Assembly: GCA_013399115.1 (NCBI GenBank)
Contig: VXAA01004204.1
Location: 486,998 to 550,997 of the forward strand
Source: Anseranas semipalmata
Taxonomy: Eukaryota > Chordata > Aves > Anseriformes > Anseranatidae
DNA: 64,000 nt
Direction: 5' to 3'
In this document: positions 40,003-51,290 of the stretch, one piece after another
Position numbering within the stretch: position 1 is the stretch's first letter
Layout of the letters: each line of letters begins with the position of its first letter
Notes under the pieces: model-generated
What the model was told of the DNA's origin: nothing
What the model saw: only the letters and a program-made list of their open reading frames with translations
The model's database searches: none
Program-made: the position numbers and the translations under genes

Positions 40003-41964
40003 GAATTTGAGGATGGGCATTTCTTTTTCCATGCTTACTTGTGTCTGGAACACTCTGAAGCTTGAGTTGCTCCTTTTCAAATCGTCATGGTGGGTCTCAC
40101 AGTTACTTTAGGATGCTGAATCCTGAGAATTCCTGCCCTATCCTAGTGCCCCATGAAAAGCTGTCTTCATCTGGTGCAAACACCTCTCATGAAATAGGTG
40201 AGTACCTGCCTGAAATTAATGTTGGGGTGAAGACAGCTGCTGAACTTGGTCTTGGAAAAGATAAATTGAGGTGTGCATGGAAAGACTGACATATTTTGAT
40301 CATTTTTTAAAAAATATTTTCTTCCCTTAGTTCCACACAATGATTTAGACCCTAAGTCTGCCTAGATTCTATGCTGCTGCTGCTACATATTCAAATGGAT
40401 ACGAGAGTTGAAATAGCTGATGGTCTTCTGTGGCTGACTAGGAGACTGATGCCAGACTGTTCATATAACCCATTCAGCTAACATGGGAATGGTGATCTTT
40501 AACTTTCTAGTTAGTCCAACCTTCCAGTTGGACTGTTGCATTTTCAGCTATTTCAGTAGAAAAATGCAGAAGTCTAGTTAGTACAGAATGCAAAAATTAT
40601 TCCAAGAAGCCTATTGGTATAGAAAATTTAAACCATCATAGATAAGACTGTTTTCAAAAGGGAAGAAAAAGTCCATTTCTGATTTATTTTTACAGCTGTC
40701 TATAAGGTAACTAAAATTAAGAATGAGGAGATAAGAAACATATATAAGTGAATTTATTCAGAAAGAGAGCTGAGAAAAAGAATCATTGGATAGTGTAGGT
40801 TAAATCAACTGAGAGAAACTAGGAGGAAAGATATACCACCACCCTAGTGTAATTTTCGCTATTTACTCATTAGGAGGCACTCATATACTAAAAAGTCTCA
40901 CTGGACAGATAAATAGCAATGTGCAAATATACACTGCTGCATACATTTAAGAGGAAAAAAGACATTACTGAAACCTGAATTTCTTTATTGAATAATTTAC
41001 TTTGTCATCACAAATGTAATGCTATATTGCCTTGCAGTAAAACTACTGGAGAGATGTGTTGGTAAAGCCCAGTCCCAAGAGGAATAGCTGAAGACTGATC
41101 AAAAGCTTGGATTACATTTATGATTTTTTTTTTCTTAGGTTGTTATTATAATTTTGTTTTGGTTCCTTGAATTTCTTATTAATTTTACAAAGACTGTCAT
41201 AGACTGGTTTTTGGACTTCCTGTTCATTTAGTTTATTGGATGAATAAATTTTTTCCACAAAAATTATAATAGTAGGAAAAGTTTGTGAGACCATAAGCAG
41301 CAGACTGAAAATATTTATTCCTGTAAAGGGTCTGTGATGAATTTTGACATTTGTGGGTCTTTGGATGCAGAAGTCATTTGACACTCTTATGCTGTCCTGA
41401 GAGTGTTTAATGTAGGTAACTCTTGACTACCAAGGCTTTGATGGTGTCAGTGCACTTACTAACTGAAGCATACAAAGTTCTCTGGAGAAAAGGAGTCTGG
41501 GGGGAAAATTGGACTCTTTCTTTGAGTTTGATGAACTTCCAAAACTCAGTCTTGCACATGGTGAACTCTTCCTGCTTGCTGCATCATTAATCAGTTCATA
41601 AAAACTCAGAAATTTTGTTTGCTAATGTTCCTAAGTGGTAAGACTTCAACACTGACTGTGGTCTACTTCAGCCAGTTTAAGAAAAATGAATAAGGCCATC
41701 CTCATTTCCCACACTCCGGAGAAAAAAGTCTAAGAATGCAAGACTGTTCTTGGTAACTAATCTGTATTTCAGCAAAATTTAAATGACCTTTATTTAGTAA
41801 TGTGGTAATGGCACTTGCCTCATGCTGCAAACATTTGATATCAAATGATCGAGTTAAAAAGCTGTAACTTTGGTCCAAAGTTTTCCCACAATTATCCTGG
41901 TATAAATTGATCATAATTGAGGTCAGGCTAAAGCACACATTATGAACATGTTTTGGAGTATTTT

Positions 41965-42075
41965 GTCTCAATTTGGCAGAAATGAAGATGGCTGGCTCAC
42001 AGAAAATCTGGGATTTAAACCTAAATATACTTCCTAGCCCTAATCTGAATACCAGTCCCTTTGCTAACATGGCTA
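41965..42075 (-). repeat. Probable ancient SINE relic, antisense (MIR-like)
   Basis: The plus strand reads AATCTGGGATTTAAACC followed later by CTAGCCCTAATCTGAATACC and CTTTGCTAACATGGCTA. This is the order expected for the reverse complement of a MIR/CORE-SINE tRNA-like head, in which a GGGATT(C/T)AA B-box complement precedes the promoter A-box region. Divergence is high. Confidence 0.4.
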
Positions 42076-45000
42076 ATTAAATAACTGCATGATCTCTCTT
42101 TTGTTTGCCAATGTGAATGCATTATTTTATAGTCACATGCTGGTATATACGAATAAAACAACAAAAACATTGTCTCTGAGTTTCAGAAAGGATAACAATT
42201 TTTTCTTCAGATAGAAATGACACTCCACTAAAACTTGCCACAATCCCAGCACAATGTGTCCCACAGCAGATTGATTGTATAGATGATCTGCAAGAAACTG
42301 TTAGGGATTTAGGATTTTTCATGTGAGTGCAGGATCGTATCATGATTACTTTCTCTGTGCTTTTTGATGCCAGTTATTGCTTTTTTGTGTCTTGGATTGA
42401 TTTGCAGACATCTAGTATTTCATCATATATGAAAGAGGACTCTGATCAAACACCTCAAATTTCGGGGCTGTCTGGATGAAAACTGCAAGCAGGGCTATCC
42501 TGTTTGAGGTGACACAGGAGATTTAATTTCATTCTCAGTTAACCAGAGTACTTTCCTTGATTGCAAACAAAGCACTATACTTATTCTAAATATGAAGGGA
42601 GCCATTTTTCAAAACCTTCCCCAAAAGCTTGCACCCATTGATTTCCCTCAGCTGAAATCATTTTAGATACAAAAATATTACACAGTTAGCTGTAAAATAT
42701 ATGTTTTAATTTTCCCAAATGAAAGAAGAAGTGCACTTTTGATAAATGCAGCATATTTACTTCTTGTAAAATAAAATACACTTCTTTGTATGTCATCATA
42801 TAACAGCATATATTAAAAAGTGTATTTCTTGGGAACAGAGAAAAAAACTAAACTTATCTGCATATTTTAATAAAGAGATAGAGGTGTTCCTATTTTCTTT
42901 CAGCATCTGAGGGAGCTACCTTCATGAAGGTCATTCTCCTGTAGGGGTTTAAAAAAAATGTATCCTTTTACATTTTGCATACATGAACAAGAGGATTTAA
43001 ATATGTAATTCAGCTTTAAGGTAGGGAACCATATAAGAGGTGGGTTTGTAATTGAGTGCTGTAGGACAGTGCAATAACTGTTACAGATAACATTTCAGAA
43101 GTGCTTTCATTCTAACCTTCAGCTGTCACTGCTAATGTTCTTTATTTTTGAGGGGATGTTTTTAGATGCAATCTCCCTACATCCTTGCTGTTTACTTTCT
43201 CCTTAGCTTTTTGTTTTAATTTTGCTATTATGTATGTTTAATTTAACTAGTTTTTAGTAGGAAGAGATAGGGGAAAAATCACTGTCTTTAAAGCTAGAAA
43301 ATAATCATGTAGCATCGTTTTTTCTAAACATGGAAAACTGCAAGTGATAGAATGTGAAATGTGTTTTGTTATTGCAAAGAGCTGGAGTGGTCTGATGAGA
43401 ACTGATGTTGATTTTACAGAGTTCTCAGCCATTCAAAGCTGCCTTCCTCATCTGAACACTGTGTTTTTATACAAGAGTGTTGTTCATACTTTCTTTGCAA
43501 TGGAAATTTAATTGCTGCTATTTCAGTAGAAATAACACTGGGGTAGTACTGAGCGTTTTGGAAAGAATTACACAGTGAGAGAAGGTTATAGAGGTGCGTG
43601 CTACATAGGTGCCTAGTGTTATCAGCAGGCAGTGCCTTTTGCCTGTTAATGATGTGCCTTTCCTATGTGTCCATGCCAGGAGCTGATGATTCACTGAAAG
43701 ATGGATTTCTGCTCCAAGAACCAGGTGAACACTTGCATGGCTGACTTATCATAGGTAAGATTGCTTGAGAGAGAGAGCAAACTGAACGTGTTTATATTTG
43801 ATATCTATTCCCAAGGAATGCGTTAGAGGCAATAAGCTGGCCAGGAGCATTGCAATAGAGGTTGTAATTAAGACCAACCCTCCCATATAATTAGACTCTT
43901 CAACTTGGTGGGAAAATCTACCCTAGAGAGAAGACAGAACTTAGCTCTAGGACTAAAACTAAGCATTTTAGCAAAAGGATCCAAGGAAGAGTCTAGTGCC
44001 ATTTTATGTTACTTTGGTTATATAAAAGGATATACTAACTAAATAGCTTGTGAGGCTCCTTGTGGTTCTCCCTTTCATGCTTCTGGAACCATGAAACCCT
44101 GCTAAGAATCTGAGTCAGGCAGTGCAAAATTAGTAAGCAGGCTTTTAGGATCTCTTGCCCACACCCAGTTGGTTTGCTCTCTAGAGACTGGAAGTCAGAG
44201 TAACCAAAAATCCTGTTCCTTTTATTTGCTTGTGTACAAGCAGTTTTAAACAAAAACTGTCAGAAGTGAGAAATGTAGTATGAAAATTTGGCAAGCATTT
44301 TGCTTGGAACATTCTCTATATCCTGTTTCTGAAGAAAATCATGTCTTTGTGCATATCTGTTGTAAACAGATTATCAACAGAAGGATATCAGTTTAAAACA
44401 ACAATGTAGCGTCAATTATTTTTAAAAATAAAAAAGTTAGGCTTTTAATTCTATGTACCTTTCTTTGTAAAATAGCGTCATACACTACTTAAAATTGTGT
44501 TGCAGTTTTAAGTATGATCTGCAATGGTATATCAAATATGTTCCTCTTTGTTTCTCTGTTCCATTTTTGCTATAACTAACCAGATGCTTCACGTAATTAT
44601 ACGTCTAACACAGACAAGTTACACTGATAAACGGGTGATTCTATCTCTCTTTGAGTCTAAAAGACTGTCAAGACATTCGTTGATAGATCGGAGCTGAATT
44701 AAAAAAAATAAAATCCTGTCCTGTGTAATTTATAAACCAGGACATTTAGGATTAATCTGCCTTCTGCAAAATATACCAATCCCAACTTTTGGGAAGATGT
44801 CCACATTAAACAGAGAGATACTCTGTGGGAGCCACAATACAGTTACAGCCAACTTGGGTTCAAGTACAAACACTAAAATGTTCTTTATCCAGCTAAAAGG
44901 GTGACTTTTTAATAAATTCTCGAACATTTTCCTGCAATAATCTCCACATGTACTTTTTATAAATGTAAACATTAGCTGTTGCTATGCCCTGATTTTATTT

Positions 45001-45949
45001 TAACCTGAACTGTATTTACTATACCTAAGGATAATTCACATGGCGCAAAGAGCCCTAATATTTGTATTTTAGAATAAATATTATGAATATCTCTCTCAGG
45101 GGAAGAAAATGTTTAGATAACCCGCCTTTCACACAGAAAAGCTGGCTGTTGAACCTTCAAGCCAGCAGTTCTTCCCTGTCTTTCTAACTGAAAGACAGTG
45201 CTACATATGAAAATACAGTGCCTCCAGCCATACTTAAGAAACCCTATTTCTTTGTGAAAGAAGGAGAACGTATGGAAGCTGTAAATAAATTATGATTGCC
45301 GAAGATCAGAGGAATTTTTACACAGGACCAAAGCAACTTAAACTCATTCTTTGATACAAAACTTTAATAATTTAACACAGTGGTAATTTAAGTATTGCTA
45401 GAATTCCTCACAATTGCACTGGTCTCCAGGTTGTTAGTGGATAATTAACAATTGTTTTAAATCATTAGCAACTGATCTCTACAGAAGTCATAATTTGCAA
45501 TGTTTAATTTAAGCAGTAGGTATGCCTTCCTTTCTAAGAGGGCCTGGAAATCTCTGTGAAAACACCACAATGCTCATTTGATGAGGACGTACTATTTATT
45601 TCTTTAACAAGTATTTTGTACTCAGATGTCAAAGGTAATCGCTCCAAGATACTTTTACCCGAGTTATTCTGAAGCATGATTTAGAAAGCAATGCCTTAAC
45701 GAAATAGCATAGTGGATATCAGAGACAAGAATCAGCAAATCTTCTGCCTCCTATCCTTTCCAACAAGAATAACTAGAATAAATATATACTCACTGAGGAA
45801 GGCTCATCCACTTTAAAAGAATTTTGCTCGTATGTTAGTGGGGACTCACACTGAGAATCCTTCTTCAAACAAATACAGGTATGAAACAGGGACACTGATT
45901 TCTCCTATGCAGGAAGATGATTTTTTTCTTTTACTCCATCATGCCAAGT

Positions 45950-46370
45950 CTCAGGCATTGAGTTCGATGTGTTGGAGAGGATCTTTCTCGTGCTGGTATG
46001 CCTGCACCTCACTCACACATGTGCAGGGCAGCACCACAGTGCCCGGCCCCCAGTACTGGCCATGCCAGCACACAAAGCACACCTGACCCCTTGCACTCAA
46101 GCAGGAGGAAGCACATGGAATTTCACAAAACCATTTCCGAATGGGGTGCAGAGACCAGGGAGCACCCTTCATCCCACCCTCCTGCTTTCAGTGGTTTAAC
46201 ACCCCATTCCTTCCTCTGCGATGGGGCTCAGATAAACCTCAACAACCTTCTTAGGCAATCACTCTGCCACATGTGTGTCCTTGTCTTCAGACCAGTCAAG
46301 GGGTGCTTCGCACATCAGAAGCCAAGAACTCTGACAGGTCCGCGTATGCGAAGTGGGTATACAATTTGAA
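45950..46370. other. GC-rich islet of unknown nature
   Basis: Roughly 400 bp clearly richer in G+C than its neighbours, with several retained CpGs (for example TCCGCGTATGCGAAG near 46340 and GTGCCCGGCCCC near 46040) and abundant CAGCAC/CACAC motifs. Open frames exist on both strands (the longest, 45998-46369, is 123 codons) but none has a family signature, and no promoter or splice framework is obvious. It could be an old mobile-element fragment or a conserved regulatory piece. Confidence 0.45.
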
Positions 46371-46748
46371 GTTATCAAGCTTTTACATAGGAATATAACG
46401 GCAATAGTCAATTCAGAGTATTATTAAGGCAAAATATTAAACCAGGGAACTCAGCAAAACTATGATCAGTTCCACTTAACAATCTGATCTTGCTTAGATA
46501 CTCTTATTTTACTGGTTTTTTTCCTCAGCTGATGTAAACACTGTAATTCTATTGGAGCCAGTGGAGTACCTGACTTGTATTAGCTGAAGTTCTCGCCCTA
46601 CAGTTATGAGCTCAGTGCTCTTCCAAAACACCTTTTTGTTTTTCCCTTATTCACCTAATGCTAATAATAGTCTGTATTTTTTGAATAATTAACGTGTAGG
46701 CAAGTGCACTTTTAATAAAAAGTAAAAGATTCAAATTCTAATTGCTTA

Positions 46749-46822
46749 AGAAAAAGAAAAAGAAAAAGAAAAAGAAAAAGAAGTAAAATAAAGAAAGAGA
46801 GAAGGAAAGGAAGAAAGAAAGC
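46749..46822. repeat. Polypurine microsatellite (AAAAAG)n to (AAAG)n
   Basis: Five AAAAAG units grade into GAAAG and GGAA units, giving about 70 nearly pure purine bases on the plus strand. Long polypurine-polypyrimidine tracts can form triplex DNA. Confidence 0.92.
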
Positions 46823-47194
46823 ATAAACAGTAGTGAGCTGGCAAAACAGTGAACTTCCAGATGTGCATTAGTTTATTTTCAGGCAGGGTCAGTTAGCATA
46901 TTTCTGTTCTGGCATGTGCATTCATCTTCTGAACAGGGTGGAAATTCAACATAATGAGCACCTGATCATCCATTACTAATGAGCCAGATATGCCCTGTTA
47001 TTTAATTTGCTCCTTCATAATTTCATACACTATATATTGTGCTTAACACTATACCAGTCAGTCTAATGGAGAAAGCTTGTCTTCATCCTTTTCTCTGTCC
47101 CTGCTAGTAAATGGATTTAGAAAAAGAAATGCAGTCTATTATTCAAAGACGGTTTCTAAGATGGTTCACAACAGGTTAATGAATGATATCTCAT

Positions 47195-47425
47195 ATTAGA
47201 CCAATCATATTAATAACAGAGAAGAGCACATGAGGGTCATAGTGCTAATTGCATAGGAGGTCCAGCCAGAAGGCATCTTTATCTTAGGATTCAGACGCAC
47301 CAAGTTTGACTAATCACCCACAGTGTGTTTGCAATTAAAATAACACTGTATTAACCCTGCCAATGTGAGGTATCAATATTTTATGTGTTGCTTGACAGTT
47401 CTAAGCTGAACATTTGTGGTGCTTG
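47195..47425. promoter_or_regulatory. Candidate conserved non-coding element
   Basis: Contains GTGCTAATTGCATAGG (homeodomain/POU-like), GATTCAGACGCACCAAG with a retained CpG, TGACTAATCACCC and TTTGCAATTAAAATAAC. Dense homeodomain-like cores in non-repetitive DNA suggest a developmental enhancer, but this is not testable here. Confidence 0.3.
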
Positions 47426-47642
47426 ATATCATGCTTATATAGAAAGAACACAGCTCTTGCTCTGCTTTAGACTGCAACCGAGGAAGTTACAAAGGGGGAA
47501 ATTCAAAGGAGATTTTTTCCAGAAATTTAATTTGTTTCTATTATTTTTCAGGAAGGTATTAACATCTTCAAAAAGAAGGATTTTGCAACTTAGGTTGCTT
47601 TATACACCACAACACAAAATCCAGGCTGTTTTGAATGTGTTA

Positions 47643-47702
47643 AATGAAATCCTATTAAAATCAGTGGAAAGACTTCTCTGACTTAAGTAGTCTTTAGCTC
47701 CA
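47643..47702. repeat. Possible ancient amniote repeat relic
   Basis: ATCCTATTAAAATCAGTGG followed by AGACTTCTCTGACTTAAGTAG resembles the repeated 'cccattgaagtcaatggga...cattgacttc' motif of very old amniote repeats. Weak match from memory. Confidence 0.3.
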
Positions 47703-48430
47703 CTCTGAACTGAGGGAAATGGAGAGTAATATTTTTATTTTAGTATGACCCTAACTGAATGTCAGAGAAAAAATTTCAAGGTAGGCATAAGGCATGTTGC
47801 ATTAACAATAGCTCCATGTATGATGCAGATCTTCACTCAGTTTAAATTGGTTTGGGGCTCATAGCACATGTATTCTGTCAATCATGTAAGCCTCTGGTTT
47901 ACACAAGCAAAACCTATGAAGCAGTTTAACTTGCAGACTGAGCTCCATTTCCCAAATCTGGTTGTCAAAGAGGAAAACATTGGCTGTTCCTCCTTAGCCC
48001 ACAACCCCTAGTTCTCCCCAACACTCTGCCCAACTCTCTTCTGGAGATCTGGTTTCCATTTGCTCCACTGCTGTTATATTTGTGATAGCTCATCAGTAGC
48101 AAACACAGCCACTATTGTCTGAAAACCCACTCAACCTTTGTCATTTATGACTTAAAAAAACAAAGACCCTCTTCCTCCCCCAAACTATGATGAGTGTTGA
48201 GGGTACTACAAATGCCCAGATCATGTGCCCAGAATCATTGCATAACTTTCTAGATTTTCTTTAAAAGAAGCATTATATCTTAGAGCCAGGTGCTTTTTTT
48301 TAAATTCCGCTAAGCTTTTTACACAACAAAATAAAAACTGCAAGACTCTTTAAAATGTCTGTTCACAATGAACCAGCACTTGCTTCTTTGTTAGTTCTCA
48401 GATGTTTTATATGTTTTTGTGCCAATGGAT

Positions 48431-48468
48431 TCTTTTTCTTTTCTTTTTCTTTTCTTTTTTTTTTTTTA
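48431..48468. repeat. (TTTTC)n to poly-T repeat
   Basis: CTTTTT/CTTTT units running into a 13-T tract. Simple repeat. Confidence 0.85.
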
Positions 48469-49219
48469 TTCTTGTTGGTAGTCTGAACACTTTCAAATGT
48501 TTGTCAATTGATGGTCTATACATAATGGGTACAATCCATATCTGGGTCAGACCTCCCAGTTCAGGTACAATAGCTTAGCTCCCTAGAGCTGTGATTTTTT
48601 TTTTCATGTAGTAGATTTGTAAAGAACTGAAATGATGCCAAGTAGACTTAAATGCTTTTCCTCAACTTTTGCAAACAGTTGTGCTTCTACTTGGATCTTC
48701 TGCAGACAAAATTATATAAAGTTATTTCAAGTTTTAAAGAACATATTGAGAGAGGCTTGTGAGACATAAAACTAGTAATAGATTTTCTTGTTAGGCCCCT
48801 ACATCCTCGTACCTGTATCTATCTTCTTCAGAAATGCCTTACTGAAGATCTCTGCACTTACAAATGTAACCAAGGTTTTTAAACCACAGACAACACGCCA
48901 TAATGTAAAACTTGTAGCAAGTTTAGTAAGAAACAAATTATTTCATTTTTCATGAACATTTTGAAAAAGACATGCTTTTTTTCCTGTCCCAACTAAAAAA
49001 CCCTTCCAAAATGAAAATTGGAACTGTGAATCTTCAGCTTTCAAAGGACTATGGTAATGTGTGTCTTTTTAATTTAGACATCTGGAACTGACCAGAGGAT
49101 TTCATTCCTCAGATTTGAAGAAACTCTCACCAAATATACCAATTAAATCTTCCTGTCTCCACAAGAGATTTAGACACAGTGAAAGACAGTCATTGCTCGA
49201 CGGTCAGAAAAAATGTGCT

Positions 49220-49252
49220 GGCCAGTTTGGGCACCCAGACCCCAAACTGGCC
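49220..49252. repeat. Perfect 12-bp GC-rich hairpin
   Basis: GGCCAGTTTGGG at 49220-49231 and its exact reverse complement CCCAAACTGGCC at 49241-49252 flank a 9-base loop (CACCCAGAC). The stem is GC-rich and unlike the local AT-rich background. It is too short for a typical microRNA precursor and has no T tract like a bacterial terminator. Function unknown. Confidence 0.85.
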
Positions 49253-49423
49253 TGAGTGGAATTTCTGAGAGTGCAGTGAGCATCTCTGATCATGTTATCC
49301 AACTTCAGAAACCTAACTTAGAGAAGCACCTCATCAGTGGGACCTGGTTCTCTGTCACACTGGTCTATGGGTGCTTTAGTAATCTAGAAACTCTTGAAAT
49401 TATTACAGTGTCACAAGGGTGTA

Positions 49424-49459
49424 AAGGAATATAGGTACACAGATTACCCTATATTCCTT
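49424..49459. repeat. Perfect 12-bp hairpin beside microsatellite
   Basis: AAGGAATATAGG at 49424-49435 and its exact reverse complement CCTATATTCCTT at 49448-49459 flank a 12-base loop. The right arm can instead pair with ATATAGG at 49461-49467, so two alternative stems are possible. It lies about 170 bp from the other perfect hairpin and just before a TA/TG microsatellite. Confidence 0.85.
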
Positions 49460-49483
49460 CATATAGGAAGTTGTACATAGCTC

Positions 49484-49522
49484 ATATACATACATATATA
49501 TATATATGTGTATGTATATATA

Positions 49523-49555
<33 letters not shown>

Positions 49556-49560
49556 TTATA
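49484..49560. repeat. Compound (TA)n(TG)n(TA)n microsatellite
   Basis: Alternating TA units, then about eight TG units, then TA units again. Alternating purine-pyrimidine tract that is likely to be polymorphic in length and can adopt cruciform or Z-DNA structure. Confidence 0.93.
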
Positions 49561-50742
49561 ATAATCTTATATACCCAAACAGGCCAGACAGGTTCAAAAA
49601 CTTCATATGCATCTGAGGAGAAGTAATTCCACATCATATCAGATACCCTTTTGTATCAAGAGAGGAGGGGCAGCAAGCTAGGACCTTGCCCTTGTCTGTC
49701 CATATTAAACAGACGAAGTATGAACACCAGAGGTGGGTCTGCACCCTGAGAGAAGTATGCATCCTAAAGTTCCTCCTCCAAAGGGCTGCTACCATGCTGT
49801 GCTTGAGAGCCACAACAGCAACAAAGGATATGTTAATCTGCTAAGGAATATGAGCATCTCAAGAAAAAGTTGAGAATCCAGGACTACGTTCAATTCATAC
49901 AGATAAATTCATACAGACATTGCCTTGTGAGGGATGGTGTTTTGTTTTTTTTGTTTGTTTTTGCTTTTGGGGAGTTGGAGGGTAGGGATATTATTTTATA
50001 AGATCTGGTCTAGGTTTGTTTCCTTTATTGTTTTGATAAATGTTTTACTGAATTGCAAAAGCTAAAAGTAAATGCAAAGTTTCTTACTGTATTTCAAAGA
50101 GTTATTGGAGAGTCTACAGGTCACACAACTAGGATCATTTTATTTCTATTTCTAGGCATACCTTGTTTTTACTGCTAATCAGATTAGTTTCCTAGTTTCC
50201 TCATAGTTTCACAGATTACCCATTTGTACCTTAATGCCTTTTTTTTTTTCCCAGTGAATGATTACTGAAGGTTGCTAATCATGACAGGAAAGACAATGGA
50301 TTTCCAAATGAAATGTTAAAGCCTCCAAAATTCCATGTGAAGACTCAAGGGCTACTACAGTAATATGCAAGATCTAAGGTCAGTAAGAGAAGGAAAACTG
50401 AGGGAAAATTTCTTCTCTTTCTGTGTGTATGTGTGCACGTGTCTCTGCATTTGGCAGCACCTTCAGCCTGATGCTGGTGCTGAGAGTCTCTTCCTAAAGA
50501 GTCCCAGAGAGTCAGAGCATATCAGACAGTAAACTGGCAGGTACTGGGTAGCAAGAAGAACACAGCAGATAGGAGGGAGAGGACATGTATACATATATGC
50601 AATCACAATGGTAGTGTGCCCAACACTTTTCCATAAACCAAGAAAGCATTCAGGAAATCTCTCATTACGTCAAATGCATTGAAACATACACCAGGAGAGA
50701 TTTGTCTCAAGAATACTTATCAGGGCATTGAATTATTTAAAT
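49561..50742. other. Non-coding stretch
   Basis: Unique DNA between two microsatellites. No gene, RNA gene or transposon recognised. Confidence 0.55.
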
Positions 50743-50821
50743 TCTTTCTTTCTTTCTTTTTTTCTTTCTTTCTTTCTTTCTTTCCTTCTTTCTTTCCTTC
50801 TTTCTTTCCTTCTTTCTTTTT
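50743..50821. repeat. (CTTT)n / (CCTT)n microsatellite
   Basis: About 78 pyrimidine bases of CTTT units with three CCTT variants spaced regularly. Open frames through it translate to Phe/Ser/Leu runs and are artefacts of the repeat. Confidence 0.94.
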
Positions 50822-51029
50822 CAGCTACAGTAGTGTTCTTTTATATCATCAGGGACAAAAAGTCCCTCAGGAAGCAGGGGAAAAGGAGTCCATCAGGCAG
50901 TAGACCAGTGAGCTGAGGTGTTGTTAACATTTCATTTATTAACATATACTTGGTCTACTCAGTCTCTTTAACCACAGTTGTGCACAGAAAAGAGAGCATA
51001 CGCCAGCCTTGAGCTAAAAAATTCAGTGT

Positions 51030-51290
51030 GTGGCTGTTGATGAGTTGATCACACTCTAAAGTGCCTGATGAATTAGGCATAAAGATCCGCATGATGAGGA
51101 GGGTTCATTAGCATGAGGCTCTCTCTCACTGTTGTAAATCATACGTCCCCAGACTGCAGGATGACTAAGGGCAGAGGGAGGGCAGCCAGCCAACTCTTTG
51201 CCAAATCAATGGTGAAGGCAGGGAGCAGAGCTGTGCTCCCACTGTGACCTTTCACAGGGTGGCAGACGGTTCAAGCCTTTTGTCGTTAAC
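51030..51290. promoter_or_regulatory. Candidate conserved non-coding element
   Basis: Non-repetitive block of moderate GC content with GATGAATTAGGCATAAAG, ATCCGCATGATGAGG, GGTTCATTAGCATGAGG, AATCATACGTCCCC and TTTTGTCGTTAACCC. Several retained CpGs and ATTA/ATGA cores set it apart from neighbouring AT-rich DNA. Enhancer status is inference. Confidence 0.32.

Larger units (their letters stand above)
39775..45949. other. Non-coding stretch
   Basis: No gene recognised. It has an AAAC-unit repeat at 39946-40002 and a probable ancient SINE in antisense near 42.0 kb. The longest open frame (41702-42070, minus, 122 codons) lacks any domain and runs into that SINE relic, so it is not annotated as a gene. 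Confidence 0.55.
46371..49200. other. Non-coding stretch with microsatellite and candidate conserved block
   Basis: Contains the purine-rich microsatellite at 46.75 kb, a possible conserved block at 47.2-47.4 kb, a possible ancient repeat near 47.65 kb and a TTTTC repeat at 48.43 kb. No gene recognised. Confidence 0.55.

Noticed and set aside
41702..42070. 122-codon minus-strand open frame
   Set aside because: No family motif, and its start overlaps a probable ancient SINE relic.
45998..46369. 123-codon frame in the GC-rich islet
   Set aside because: Higher GC lowers stop-codon frequency, overlapping frames are open on both strands, and none has domain-like content.
49220..49252. Hairpin as a microRNA precursor
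   Set aside because: A 12-bp stem with a 9-base loop is much shorter than a microRNA precursor and the flanks do not extend the pairing.
50679..50916. Phe/Ser/Leu-rich frames resembling membrane segments
   Set aside because: They are direct translations of the (CTTT)n microsatellite.
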